This document shows, piece by piece, positions 18,489 through 29,252 of a stretch of DNA of 64,000 nt. The DNA is from Aphanomyces cochlioides (taxonomy: Eukaryota; Oomycota; Saprolegniomycetes; Saprolegniales; Verrucalvaceae), in the NCBI GenBank assembly GCA_019828595.1, contig JAHQRK010000031.1, positions 682,001 to 746,000 on the forward strand, in the 5' to 3' direction. Each line of letters begins with the position of its first letter. Position 1 is the stretch's first letter. The notes under the pieces are model-generated. The model made no database searches and was not told the DNA's origin. It saw nothing but the letters and a program-made list of their open reading frames with translations. Both the position numbers and the translations under genes were made by a program.

Positions 18489-19275
18489 ATACGTCAAGCT
18501 TGACTACCATCCCGTGAAGTCTCTCGACAAAGCGTATGACGTATTGTGAAGCCCCAGCGAATGCGGAGGACAAGCATCACTTCGTCGAAGCGTTGTGTTA
18601 TGTATAACTTGACCTGCGGCGTGGTCATGACTGGTTCGATGGTCGACAAGCTTGAAAGTGGCAAGGTACGGAATTCTATCGTTTGAAGTGAATTGACTCG
18701 TTTCCTAGCTGAACGCCATTGCAGATTCACGTCTTGGTTTTTCAAGCACGTCGAGTCCAAGTTGATTGCTTCCAAGCAGGATACGGAATAGGTTCCTCTC
18801 CGCGACTTTTTCCATCGTCATTCACGGAGCATCCTTTGGGAAATTTAGGAAGACATGTTCTGTCGTTGAAAGCGTCACTAGTTGAACGCGAAGTAAAGAC
18901 CTATCTGTTGTGGATCTGTCCCTTCAAGCTCCCTCCGGAGCCCGGTATGCTGAAGTCGTCGGAGGCAACTACGATGTTTGTCGATATTAGCACCGAACTT
19001 CATCCAATTCACACGACACGCCGTGTGGAAAAGTGGTGCGTGAACAAAATGGGTACGTTATATTTGTGTCGATCTATTTGAAGTTAACTTGTCTCCTGTA
19101 GCTTCCACATGCTCCACACCTGACGGAAGAAGAAATTGAAAGCATTTTTTGATCATTCATTGTACATCGAAATGCGCAAGATGTACGGATACGATGGCGC
19201 ATTTCCTCGCGTGTTTGGCAAGGTCCCGGGAATAATTTGACGCACTTCTGTCTTGTCAAACCTTTGGCATGTATA
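18489..19275 (+). pseudogene. DHCR24-like sterol reductase pseudogene, version alpha, copy 1
   Basis: Segments in order: YVKLDYHPVKSLDKAYD and KHHFVEALCY; TCGVVMTGSMVDKLESGK; an intron-like GTACGG...[55 protein letters not shown]; and RKMYGYDGAFPRVFGK. These follow the order of DHCR24. The central stretch (the [11 protein letters not shown] to LVP region, still present in version beta) is deleted, and several stops occur. FAD-dependent reduction of the sterol side chain is the family role; this copy cannot make the enzyme. Confidence 0.75.
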
Positions 19276-19351
19276 TTGAACGCTTATGATTTCTTTTTTT
19301 ATTCGATGGACATGGTTTCGCCAAGGCCATGTCCATGATGACTCAACCGAG

Positions 19352-19447
19352 CTGAATGAAATAGCCACTATGGTCGTGGTGATTACTATTACGGCGGCTC
19401 CTAAGCGCATAGAGCATTGCGAATTTTCGTTGAAACAATTCCCTTGA
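19352..19447 (-). pseudogene. GH81 relic 3' of kinase-CRN
   Basis: About 96 bases corresponding to the KGIVSS...NDHYYHYGY exon of GH81, decayed. Equivalent relics follow every kinase-CRN: 23643-23738, 34912-35007, 41992-42087 (minus), 46285-46380 and 57565-57660. Confidence 0.55.
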
Positions 19448-19598
19448 AGAAATTCATTCAACTCACACTTTAGTACTCGTATATCTTCGACGTAATATTG
19501 AAATCCCCCTCGAAATGTGAAGTTGACGAAGCCATGCGAGAAGTTTAACTCTCAGTGGAATACTACAAATAAACATGAAGCAGCATAAAAATTTGAAC

Positions 19599-21311
19599 TT
19601 ATTTCTTGTCCAACTTTGTCAGCAACTGATGGATCCACCACTCGTCGTGCTCAATCCGAAGAGGCTTGTTAGTCTGAGCCTCTGGCGGCCACGTAATGTC
19701 GGGATTCATGAATGGCGGGTAACAAGTGTCCTTTCCAGACCAGTCGAAATCAATCAACACCACACGATCCTTGGCGTAGTCCCATAAGATGTTGGCGTCA
19801 CGAAGATCCCCATGAACAAGCTTGGCAGCTGCCAGTCGATTTTTCATCTCCAGCACCTGCCGACGAATGACTGTTGCATCGACTTTTGCATCGGTCAAAG
19901 CTTTCGAAATCGGTTTGAGCTTAAGTTTCTCCATCCCAACGAAAATCCACTTGCTAGGAAGGACTTCAAAGTCTAACAATCTTGGAGCAAATTCGTGACC
20001 TGCACAATACTCGTGGACTTCCCTTCCATATTGCTTTGCAAACTTGACAACAACTTCAACGTCATGGCCAGATTGGACAACCATGGCAGAAAACACATAA
20101 CGTTCCAACTGTTTGCAGTACCGGATGTTGACCTTCTCGCCGCCAATCACAGCTGAATCATGGTACGGAAATCTACTTCGATTTAAATCACGCGAAGCGA
20201 CATATTGGGAACTGGTCAGGTCTCGCAACGCAGCTTTCAAAGACGCACATACACGGACTCCCGTCGTCATCAGTCCAACATTGTCGAAGAAAAGCAACGG
20301 AACACTCGTCACAAGAGGTTCGCACAGAGCATACTCATCAGTAACGTTGACAATACCAAATACGCTCAGAAGCGGACCACAAATGTCCAACAAATAGCAT
20401 GGCAAGACACGATCAACCGGCATGGGCAAATGCTTGACGTAATACGCGATATTTTGCATCGTCGGGTCGCCACCTCCATCTCCTTTTTGAACTTTGACTT
20501 CCAAGTTCAGCAATAACCTGTTGTCAAAAATAAAGGATCCGTCTGAAGTAGAATTGTCGACTTGGGCTGCAACCATGCTTGCACCACGAGGGCAATCAGA
20601 AAGCAAATAGCGTCCTAGTGTATTCAGTGCCGCCTTTGTAAGTGTTTCTTCTTTATCATGCACACCGGATACGGCATCGCAAAACTCGACGAAAAATCAC
20701 AATCTGGCTTGCCAAAATGAATAGTTTTGCAATTGCTTTCAAATTTTGCAAAGGTTTCATGAAGCAGCACAAGTGGAATGAGAGATCTCTTGTCGGAAGT
20801 TGGAAGACGATGGCATTCAATAACTCCATCAAACTCTTTGAGCCGAAAAATCCAACTATTGGGTCCTTGACGCTTCGCAAATGAAGCTGGAGCTGATAAT
20901 ATATTCGCAAAGTCCTCGAGTTTTCGCTTCTTGCTCGGCTGATGATCTGAAGGAACTGCAACACGTTCAGGTACGACCACCAAGATATGAAGTTGGTCTT
21001 GACCAGGGGGGGGACGTCAATGCCTTAGCAAGTGTAGAAAACGGATTCATTTTGTTTGCTTTGACCAAGTATTCCTGTATTTCATCGGGTGTCTCGCCCT
21101 CCATCAACCGTTCAACAAGCGGACTCGTCGATTCTAACCACGCATTATCCTTCAACGCCAAGTAGAGCTGTAATTCTTTCGCGTCACATCTCAAAGAGTT
21201 TGAATTTTCTTCCTTGATCTTTTTCTTGAGACCTGCCACAGTCGCATTTGTAGCAACGTCCACAGAGAAAGGTGTTCCCTCCCCGACGACAAGACAGAAC
21301 AAAGTCGGCAT
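19599..21311 (-). pseudogene. Kinase-type CRN, split into three frames, copy 1
   Basis: Header 20967-21311 (LYLALK present) ends out of frame at a G8 run (21006-21013). The hinge/NLS-like part 20624-20983 (VVVPERVA, PSKKRKLED, CHRLPTS) ends at a second shift in an A5 run (20692-20696). The third frame, 19599-20663, encodes 354 residues from an ATG: a protein kinase-like domain with VVVKFAK (Lys 207), HGDLRDANIL (Asp 286, catalytic loop) and IDFD (Asp 305, in place of DFG). The family resembles the kinase domain of Phytophthora CRN8. Either the split frames are real and the kinase part is made separately, or the gene is broken. Confidence 0.7.
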
Positions 21312-21455
21312 ATTTGGAAATGAACATCAGTTGGAATCTCACTTTGAAATTCGTTTACCATGGCAACGTCCACAGAGAAAGGTGTTCCCTCCCCGACGAC
21401 AAGACAGAACAAAGTCGGCATATTTGGAAATGAACATCAGTTGGAATCTCACTTT
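21255..21455 (-). repeat. 110-bp partial tandem duplication of the CRN start
   Basis: The segment from the CRN header start through the 5' region is present twice, offset by 110 bases, giving a second ATG at 21421. The offset is not a multiple of three, so the upstream ATG opens a different frame (76 codons). The mirror case is at 44306-44536. The other palindrome arms have a single copy. Confidence 0.85.
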
Positions 21456-21723
21456 GAAATTTAATAAACCTGCACAACAGAATACTGTAAAAACTTATAT
21501 GAACAATATTTCCAGGGACTTTTGCCAAAAGTGGGGACTATTTTATTGATTTTACCAAAAGTGGGACTATTATGTCAAAAGTGGGGGCTTTCACAAAAGT
21601 GGGGCTTTTTGGCCCCCTATTGGGGAATTTCCAACAGTGGGGGCCATTATTTAAATTAATGTTAAAATTAATATATAGTATGAAATTTGCATAATTAGTG
21701 TGACACGACAGTCAATGGAAGAA
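21367..21723. mobile_element. Spacer of palindrome 1 with transposon-like end
   Basis: Contains the 110-bp CRN duplication and then, at 21514-21660, several near-copies of CCAAAAGTGGGG plus GGCCCCCTATTGGGG, followed by an AT-rich part. The same 360 bases occur inverted at 44002-44364. There is no ORF. It may be a remnant of the element whose insertion seeded the inverted duplication. Confidence 0.5.
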
Positions 21724-21778
21724 TTGCCATGGTAAACGAATTTCAAAGTGAGATTCCAACTGATGTTCATTTCCAAAT

Positions 21779-23491
21779 ATGCCGACTTTGTTCTGTCTTG
21801 TCGTCGGGGAGGGAACACCTTTCTCTGTGGACGTTGCTACAAATGCGACTGTGGCAGGTCTCAAGAAAAAGATCAAGGAAGAAAATTCAAACTCTTTGAG
21901 ATGTGACGCGAAAGAATTACAGCTCTACTTGGCGTTGAAGGATAATGCGTGGTTAGAATCGACGAGTCCGCTTGTTGAACGGTTGATGGAGGGCGAGACA
22001 CCCGATGAAGTACAGGAATACTTGGTCAAAGCAAACAAAATGAATCCGTTTTCTACACTTGCTAAGGCATTGACGTCCCCCCCCTGGTCAAGACCAACTT
22101 CATATCTTGGTGGTCGTACCTGAACGTGTTGCAGTTCCTTCAGATCATCAGCCGAGCAAGAAGCGAAAACTCGAGGACTTTGCGAATATATTATCAGCTC
22201 CAGCTTCATTTGCGAAGCGTCAAGGACCCAATAGTTGGATTTTTCGGCTCAAAGAGTTTGATGGAGTTATTGAATGCCATCGTCTTCCAACTTCCGACAA
22301 GAGATCTCTCATTCCACTTGTGCTGCTTCATGAAACCTTTGCAAAATTTGAAAGCAATTGCAAAACTATTCATTTTGGCAAGCCAGATTGTGATTTTTCG
22401 TCGAGTTTTGCGATGCCGTATCCGGTGTGCATGATAAAGAAGAAACACTTACAAAGGCGGCACTGAATACACTAGGACGCTATTTGCTTTCTGATTGCCC
22501 TCGTGGTGCAAGCATGGTTGCAGCCCAAGTCGACAATTCTACTTCAGACGGATCCTTTATTTTTGACAACAGGTTATTGCTGAACTTGGAAGTCAAAGTT
22601 CAAAAAGGAGATGGAGGTGGCGACCCGACGATGCAAAATATCGCGTATTACGTCAAGCATTTGCCCATGCCGGTTGATCGTGTCTTGCCATGCTATTTGT
22701 TGGACATTTGTGGTCCGCTTCTGAGCGTATTTGGTATTGTCAACGTTACTGATGAGTATGCTCTGTGCGAACCTCTTGTGACGAGTGTTCCGTTGCTTTT
22801 CTTCGACAATGTTGGACTGATGACGACGGGAGTCCGTGTATGTGCGTCTTTGAAAGCTGCGTTGCGAGACCTGACCAGTTCCCAATATGTCGCTTCGCGT
22901 GATTTAAATCGAAGTAGATTTCCGTACCATGATTCAGCTGTGATTGGCGGCGAGAAGGTCAACATCCGGTACTGCAAACAGTTGGAACGTTATGTGTTTT
23001 CTGCCATGGTTGTCCAATCTGGCCATGACGTTGAAGTTGTTGTCAAGTTTGCAAAGCAATATGGAAGGGAAGTCCACGAGTATTGTGCAGGTCACGAATT
23101 TGCTCCAAGATTGTTAGACTTTGAAGTCCTTCCTAGCAAGTGGATTTTCGTTGGGATGGAGAAACTTAAGCTCAAACCGATTTCGAAAGCTTTGACCGAT
23201 GCAAAAGTCGATGCAACAGTCATTCGTCGGCAGGTGCTGGAGATGAAAAATCGACTGGCAGCTGCCAAGCTTGTTCATGGGGATCTTCGTGACGCCAACA
23301 TCTTATGGGACTACGCCAAGGATCGTGTGGTGTTGATTGATTTCGACTGGTCTGGAAAGGACACTTGTTACCCGCCATTCATGAATCCCGACATTACGTG
23401 GCCGCCAGAGGCTCAGACTAACAAGCCTCTTCGGATTGAGCACGACGAGTGGTGGATCCATCAGTTGCTGACAAAGTTGGACAAGAAATAA
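21779..23491 (+). pseudogene. Kinase-type CRN, split into three frames, copy 2
   Basis: Mirror of 19599-21311. Header 21779-22123 with LYLALK; C8 at 22077-22084 breaks the frame. Hinge/basic part 22107-22466; T5 at 22394-22398 breaks it again. Kinase-like ORF 22427-23491: Lys 207, HGDLRD with Asp 286, and DFD 305-307. The kinase ORF is protein-identical to copy 1. Confidence 0.7.
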
Positions 23492-23642
23492 GTTCAAATT
23501 TTTATGCTGCTTCATGTTTATTTGTAGTATTCCACTGAGAGTTAAACTTCTCGCATGGCTTCGTCAACTTCACATTTCGAGGGGGATTTCAATATTACGT
23601 CGAAGATATACGAGTACTAAAGTGTGAGTTGAATGAATTTCT

Positions 23643-23738
23643 TCAAGGGAATTGTTTCAACGAAAATTCGCAATGCTCTATGCGCTTAGGAGCCGCCGTA
23701 ATAGTAATCACCACGACCATAGTGGCTATTTCATTCAG
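23643..23738 (+). pseudogene. GH81 relic
   Basis: Same relic as 19352-19447, in palindrome arm 2. It shares the intron-exon border TTTCATTCAG with the gene at 11761. Confidence 0.55.
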
Positions 23739-23809
23739 CTCGGTTGAGTCATCATGGACATGGCCTTGGCGAAACCATGTCCATCGAATAAAAAAAGAAA
23801 TCATAAGCG

Positions 23810-24712
23810 TTCAATATACATGCCAAAGGTTTGACAAGACAGAAGTGCGTCAAATTATTCCCGGGACCTTGCCAAACACGCGAGGAAATGCGCCATCGCA
23901 TCCGTACATCTTGCGCATTTCGTTGTACTATGTATGGTCAAACATGCTTTCAAATTCTTTTTCCATCAGGTTCGAATCGGCGTGAAGCATCTGAAAGCTA
24001 CAGGAAACAAGTCAACTTCGAATAGATCGACACAAATATGTCGTAACCATTTTGTTCACGCACGACTTTTTCCACACGGCGTGCCTTGTGCACTGGATGA
24101 AAGCTCGACACTTGTGGCACACCGTAGGCGCCAATTTATTGACAAACATCATTGCCGGATTCCAACGATGAGCATGCCTAGAGCTTTCATAAACAGAGCC
24201 ACGGATAAATCTTCACATCGCGGTCAAAGACTTCGAGCGACGCTTTCAATGACGTGATGGGGACCAACATGTCTGGACGAAGTGGTGGTTGTCGTACAAT
24301 TCCTTGATTGCATCTCTTTCTGTCAACTTGAGCAACGACAACTTGGGGAGAACCATCTAGCCAAACAAAAATCTCAACAAAATGTTGTTGCCAAAGGGAA
24401 TGATGTCTTGAATTTCCCAAAAGATGCTCCGTGAGTGACGGTGGAAATAGTCGCGGAGAGGAATGTCTTTCGTATCCTGCTTGGAGGCAATCAACTTGGA
24501 CTCGACGTGCTTGAAAAACCTAGGCTTGTGCCAATCTCCACTTGCATTCAGCTAAGAATTGAGTCGATTCACTTCAAAAGGATAGAACTCTCTACCTTGC
24601 CACTTTCAGGGTTGTCGACCACCGAATCAGCTAGGCTGAGCATTGCCGAATGCTGGTCCATGGGAACGAGTGGCTCCACGCGAACAGTAAACGTCACATG
24701 GTAATTTGCACT
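23810..24712 (-). pseudogene. DHCR24-like pseudogene, version beta, copy 1
   Basis: Minus-strand segments in order: ADSVVDNPESGK; a 44-nt intron (GTAGAG...TTCTTAG); then an exon reading [61 protein letters not shown] and HHFVQ, very close to DHCR24. One base is missing at GTC(C)AGACATG, which shifts the frame before MLVP. Later parts (VNKLAP, FQMLHADS, MRKMYGCDGAFPRVFGK) are recognisable with stops. It lacks the N-terminal FAD-binding half. Confidence 0.8.
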
Positions 24713-25070
24713 TCATTCTTTTTGAAACAAAAGCACCCGAGCCGTCGTATTTACTCCAAAATATCCATCATATTGATGCTAATTTTTGGACAATGTCGTC
24801 TTGTATTCACCACGGGGGTACGAGATATTTTGCCAGCCAGGGCGAGCCATACACAACGGGGATTTCCTTCCATCGTTATTCCATCCAACAATCTACCATG
24901 ACAAGCGTAATAAGCATCGATGGGTCGCCTTCTCGAGCGCGATACGAGGTTTTAAACTTGCTCAACACGTTCCTTGCGCTTGTTCAGAGCTGAATTGAAG
25001 GTCCAACAAGAAAACAATCAATGAATTATCAGCAGAAACCCAGCTATAAATGATTAGTTACAGTAGACGA
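24713..25070 (+). pseudogene. Relic of unknown gene next to HNH-CRN
   Basis: 24786-24998 matches the coding relic at 12963-13182 (KHRWVAFSSAIRGFK), with a low chance of a family X polymerase origin. 24713-24785 and 24999-25070 show nothing else. The same block is at 40733-40945 (minus), 47440-47652 and 63387-63599 (minus). Confidence 0.35.
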
Positions 25071-26147
25071 TCATATTTGGTCACAATTTGCTATGCTTTG
25101 GCGAAATATGGTCATTTTGTCCTCTAAGGAAAATCCCTCTGACCAGAAATCGTCGAAGTTATACGATGGGTCAATATCTTGCTTCTTCAACGCCTTTGCA
25201 TAGGCCAATCTTGCCTGCAAGTTTAAACACCGTTTGAAAGGACGGCCGGGAGATCTGAATTTCAGTGCTTTGCCATCCAAATGACCAAATGTTGTTTTGA
25301 TGTCAAATTTGCAAGGTCTTTTGGCTCTTGAAATAGCGTTCATCAGCACTTGCTTTTGTTTGGAATTGCGCATGGCATCCACGAGACGTGTGTTTCGAAT
25401 GGATTGGTCAAACAGCTTGAGATAAAAGCAGTCGTTGCGATGGTTGTAAATAAAACTGATTTGGAAATGGTCGAAAGCATATTCCAATGGTTGGAACAAC
25501 AACAACCCATTTCGTTCATCATCGATATCCGATATTTGCATCATGGGGAACGCCAGATATTCGTTACTTCGTCGGAACAAATGCGCAGCTGTCACCAGTG
25601 ATGCAGGAAACGAGATATCGAGTAGGATACATCGGATCCATGTCTCCTTTCGACGATGACAGTCATAATACAAGCATAAATTGGCTTTGAAGTTTGGACT
25701 CCGGTCAGACATGGTAGTAGGACAATCCGTCAGAGCGTGGGGGAGAACTAAATTGAGAAGTTCAAGGCCAACACGCAAATTCGCAGCGCTGAATAGGCCT
25801 TCTTCTGGGACCACCACCAAGATATGAAGTTGGTCTTGACCAGGGGGGGACGTCAATGCCTTAGCAAGTGTAGAAAACGGATTCATTTTGTTTGCTTCGA
25901 CCAAGTATTCCTGTATTTCATCGGGTGTCTCGCCCTTCATCAACCGTTCAACAAGCGGACTCGTCGATTCTAACCATGCATTATCCTTCACCGCCAAATA
26001 AAGCTGTATCATATTGGCGTCGCAATGGATTGTATGTGACTTTTCTTCCTTGATCTTTTTCTTGAGATCGCCCACAGTCTCATTAGCAGCAATGTGCACA
26101 GGGAAAGGTGTTCTCTCGCCGACGACAAGACAGAACAAAGTCAGCAT
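25071..26147 (-). CDS. Crinkler effector with HNH-like nuclease C-terminus, copy 1
   Basis: 358 residues, intact. Header with LYLAVK at 49-54, linker ERLMKGETPDE, hinge LHILVVVP at 107-114. C-terminal domain: YYDCHRR, LLDISFPASLVTAAHLF (His 189), ERNGLLLFQPLEYAFD (Asn 213, Asp 226) and LKLFDQSIR. The aAHlf...NGLLLf...FD pattern is that of HNH_2-type endonucleases and resembles the CRN13 family (known in Aphanomyces euteiches as DNA-damaging, nucleus-targeted). Poly-C run G7 at 25843-25849: open. Upstream are the conserved 5' region and R. Function is inferred from motifs. Confidence 0.8.
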   Translation of the reverse strand: MLTLFCLVVGERTPFPVHIAANETVGDLKKKIKEEKSHTIHCDANMIQLYLAVKDNAWLESTSPLVERLMKGETPDEIQEYLVEANKMNPFSTLAKALTSPPGQDQLHILVVVPEEGLFSAANLRVGLELLNLVLPHALTDCPTTMSDRSPNFKANLCLYYDCHRRKETWIRCILLDISFPASLVTAAHLFRRSNEYLAFPMMQISDIDDERNGLLLFQPLEYAFDHFQISFIYNHRNDCFYLKLFDQSIRNTRLVDAMRNSKQKQVLMNAISRAKRPCKFDIKTTFGHLDGKALKFRSPGRPFKRCLNLQARLAYAKALKKQDIDPSYNFDDFWSEGFSLEDKMTIFRQSIANCDQI

Positions 26148-26850
26148 ATTTGGAAATGAACATCAGTTGGAAACTCACTTTGAAATTTAGTAAACCTGCA
26201 CAACAGAATACTGTAAAAACTTATACGAACAATATCTCCAGGTTCCTCAGACCTTTGAAACAAACAGTGAGCACGCGATTTATTAACAGTCGTCGAAGGC
26301 ATCGAGGGTATATGTGCTTGTAACTTTCGAACCCGATGACAGTTTTCCATGAAAATTTTTGTGTGTTTTGAACTTTGTCAGAGGAATATAAATTCAAAAG
26401 AAACGAACTTCTTAAAGCCGATATTCTGTGAGATATGTTACAAAGAAGGGTGAAACATAGCAAAATAATGCTTTGATAAAAATGACCTTTTAAATTTGAT
26501 AAATGTTTTGGTCATTGGTTTGATTTATTTTTGATAATGAACCTCTCACATCGAATATATAGAATAATCACTATACCCTCAGAAGCTTGAACCGGATAGA
26601 CTACGAAACTTGATACAGTCATACCTATGTTATTAACATGTAAGCAGCTTTAACCGGATAGATGACGAAACTTGATATCACCTTCAATCATGAACCGGTT
26701 GATCAGGCGAAATTTCTTTGAAACCACTACACCCCCTGGAGCTGCAGCGTGCGCCAGAAGCATGAACTAAATCTCATCTTGCAACTGAACTTGCCTCCAA
26801 CGAATTGACGAAGTCGAAGCAACTGTGGGAGCCTTTGGTATATGATTAAG
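26148..26850 (-). repeat. R repeat, copy in unit 1 (M)
   Basis: As 16482-17190. Includes the CRN 5' region. It ends at GTATATGATTAAGG and then switches to an inverted piece of itself. Confidence 0.85.
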
Positions 26851-26867
26851 GTTCAAAGAATTGAACG

Positions 26868-27008
26868 ACCTTCTTTGTAACATATCTCACAGAATATCGG
26901 CTTTAAGAAGTTAGTTTCTTTTGAATTTATATTCCTCTGACAAAGTTCGAAACACACAAAAAATTTCATGGAAAACTGTCATCTGGTTCGAAAGTTACAA
27001 GCACATAT
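26868..27008 (+). repeat. Inverted partial R, left of transposon
   Basis: Reverse complement of about 26310-26465. The copy continues at 28231-28305 after a 1.2-kb transposon, and again at 30781-30878 after a second one, ending in a CRN 5' region: one inverted R broken by nested insertions. Confidence 0.8.
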
Positions 27009-27344
27009 GAGGACCCGGAAAACAAAAAGCAGCTTATCAACCATCGTGCAACGTTTGAGTTAGATACTGCATTGGAATCAGGAGTGTTTCAGCTTCATTT
27101 TGACACCTTCAGCGCCCGTGAATGTCATCGCAGTCCAAAGTTATGGTGGCTCGACCGCGGCTGGCACTGATTTTTCGTCCAAAATCGCGTTTTCAGATTT
27201 TTATACCAAAATATAGAGTTTTTTACGCTGAATCGTTTACTACTGTGCTTTTCCTCAATTTCTTAGTGCAATGCTTAGTAAAATCAAGATGAAGCTTTGT
27301 GCTAATGTTTTCAACAACAGTTGAAAACAAATGCTTGTCATTAA

Positions 27345-27470
27345 GGTTGATTTTGATTTCCGTGGTGTCATTAAGACGGATTTTGATTTACAGCATGGCA
27401 ATAAGACATTTTTTGATTTACTGTGTGACCAATAAGGCTGATTTTGATTTCCAGAGGCTGAGCTATGATT
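27345..27470. repeat. Minisatellite, about four units of 31-33 bp
   Basis: Imperfect units of the form (C/G)AATAAGnnnGATTTTGATTT(C/A)C, four in a row inside the 1222-bp transposon. Copy in unit 2 at 50000-50125. Confidence 0.7.
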
Positions 27471-27508
27471 GATCAAGTCACAACATAAACACTTCTGCCT
27501 CTTCCTGC

Positions 27509-28078
27509 TCATCGACAAGTTGACGTTTGCACACCGTTTTTTCGTTCACGAACTCGCAATGTCAAAGGTACGTATTCACCAATACTGCCAGAGAATTCAA
27601 CGAACCATTCCACTAAAAGAGGCACGTCAATGACAGAGCTGTTTGAGTTGCCAACATTTTGATGAATTGGAGCCAACAAGGAACCTTCTTGGATGTGGGA
27701 TCTCACAGCAGTTAGTTTTGTAGTTGAAATAGCAAACAACTCCAGGAACGCCATTCTACACACAATGCCGACAAACGGAACAGCATAGACATGACTTGAT
27801 CGAATTCCTTTCCCTCTTTTTCGCTTCCCTTCGATTTCTGCGTCGATCGTAGGGCATAAAGCAAGTGCAGTGTGTAAGCAGGCATTGAACTGAGGCTTGT
27901 CAAAAGACTCTATTGAGGCTAAGAACTTCATAATATCGCCCTCTTTCCCAAGCATATAGTTTTGAGAACAGCATGGCGTTGTTGAGAGAGCCGCTGCTCT
28001 TGCAGGAACCCTTTCCATGGTCACGTTTTGCGATTCTGTCGCGGTAGCGTCGACTTGCGTTGGGTGGTCCAAGTCCAT
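27509..28078 (-). CDS. Transposon-encoded protein, unrecognised (189 aa)
   Basis: 189 residues. The centre (VPFVGIVCRMAFLELFAISTT, then HIQEGSLLAPIHQNVGN) looks like the N-terminal DNA-binding part of a group of eukaryotic transposases in which VCRxxFL precedes a basic spacer. No DDE triad is visible, so this would be a truncated transposase or an accessory protein of a non-autonomous element. Copy 2 at 50164-50733 differs by two residues (K/N, Q/R). Confidence 0.5.
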   Translation of the reverse strand: MDLDHPTQVDATATESQNVTMERVPARAAALSTTPCCSQNYMLGKEGDIMKFLASIESFDKPQFNACLHTALALCPTIDAEIEGKRKRGKGIRSSHVYAVPFVGIVCRMAFLELFAISTTKLTAVRSHIQEGSLLAPIHQNVGNSNSSVIDVPLLVEWFVEFSGSIGEYVPLTLRVRERKNGVQTSTCR

Positions 28079-28230
28079 TCTTACAAGTCAAGGGTGTTTT
28101 TTACAGAAAGTATTGTTTTCGTTTTTCTCCAAAGTATTGAGACGACAAAAGAAAGAATCCATTGTCTTTGAACTTGATTTTCTCAAAAAGTGAAAATGGT
28201 AAGGAAGACACTTTTGTATTCCGGGTCCTC

Positions 28231-28305
28231 ATATACCCTCGATGCCTTCGACGACTGTTAATAAATCGCATGCTCACTGTTTGTTTCAAAGGTCTGAGGA
28301 ACCTG
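28231..28305 (+). repeat. Inverted partial R, middle piece
   Basis: ATATACCCTCGATGCC to GAACCTG, continuing 26868-27008. It ends at the CTG target duplication of the next element. Confidence 0.8.
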
Positions 28306-28515
28306 GGAGATGCGGGAAAGCGCATGCCAGCTCATTACCTTGACTTCAACCATCGAGATAGCATTTTCAAGATAAGAACTGAAGCATCTCAAAAATAAGA
28401 CTAGTTTTTATCATTTAAAATGTAAACTCAGAAATAAGCTCAGAGTTGTGAGTTCCTGTTTCTGCCACAAGTTCGACAACCATCTTTGGAGCCGCGCCTT
28501 CAAAGTTAGTCACTT

Positions 28516-29247
28516 TCATGCACTCCTTTTGCACACGAACAATAAACGGTAGTTGAATCGCAACCTCAGTGATGGGAGGAGCGCCATTCTTACCGCAAAC
28601 ATTTTCGTACGCTTTTTGCAGCCCAGCAACTTTGGCAATGTACGGTGGCTCGGGGTCGCCATTTCTTTTTCAAACAATAATTGAGATTTGCATGTGTTGG
28701 GTGTCCATTCCCATCGCACGCGCAAGATTGACAAATCGTTCGCATCAATTTCGCAAGTTCCTCTTGCGCCGGTTGGAATCAACAACACAACAATTGCGTT
28801 GTTTTCACGTTTTACGTAGTCGTAAAACTCGCCAACCAAGCATTCGGGCCTCGAAACATTGACCATATCGCGACTTGACACTTCATGTTTTTCGACTTCT
28901 TTGTCCGAGCCAATGCTCTTTCCATTGACAAAAGGAATACATTCATCTTGTTCCATTACAACATTAGCCTTTCGTTTTCCTATGGTAGAAGCTGACAACT
29001 TTGTAAGGAAAAATATGGTACCTGATCGACCAAAAGAGCCGAATTTCATTTTTGCGGTGGAGTCGAAGTGCTTCTGAAAGGCAGCAAAGTTGTAATCGTG
29101 AAAGAGGGGACTGAGATTGTACGCCTCGGAAGCCTTTGTGCGTGAAGTGATAGTATGATCGTCGAAGAGTGATTCGAGATGGAGTTGTGCCTCGGAGCCT
29201 TTGGTCCACCGTGGAGCCATGCTATTCAAAATTTTGTGAACAAGCAT
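28516..29247 (-). pseudogene. Second transposon protein, frameshifted copy
   Basis: 243 codons as read, against 277 in the copy at 51070-51903. One A is missing at about 28636 (TTGGCAATG here, TTGGCAAATG there), changing the C-terminus after PSHRT. It starts MLVHKILNSMAPRWTKGSE; the RWTKG start resembles Myb/SANT-like accessory proteins of Harbinger elements, but this is only a hint. Confidence 0.55.
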
Positions 29248-29252
29248 CTAAA

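Larger units (their letters stand above)
19169..21366. repeat. Left arm of palindrome 1
   Basis: Inverted copy of 21724-23921 with very few differences. The centre is near 21545. The arms diverge abruptly inside the DHCR24 relic (alpha on the left, beta on the right). Confidence 0.9.
21724..23921. repeat. Right arm of palindrome 1
   Basis: Mirror of 19169-21366. It also forms the first 2.2 kb of the M module, which occurs again at 44365 (direct) and 44001 (inverted). Confidence 0.9.
27009..28230. mobile_element. 1222-bp DNA transposon, 4-bp TSD (ATAT), TIR GAGGACCCGGAA
   Basis: Ends: GAGGACCCGGAAAACAAAA and the inverse of TTTTGTATTCCGGGTCCTC. ATAT stands on both sides (27005-27008, 28231-28234). 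The uninterrupted target GCACATATACCC is present at 39415-39426 in R. It carries one ORF (27509-28078, minus) and a minisatellite. A 4-bp TSD fits Sola-like elements among others; the family is not established. Confidence 0.85.

Noticed and set aside
22390..22400. Programmed -1 frameshift at the T5 run of kinase-CRNs
   Set aside because: The frame context (GAT TTT TCG) is not a good X-XXY-YYZ slippery site, and the related pseudogene simply has T6, so a one-base deletion is simpler.
27345..27470. CRISPR-like array
   Set aside because: Units are contiguous imperfect tandem repeats without spacers, in a eukaryotic transposon.
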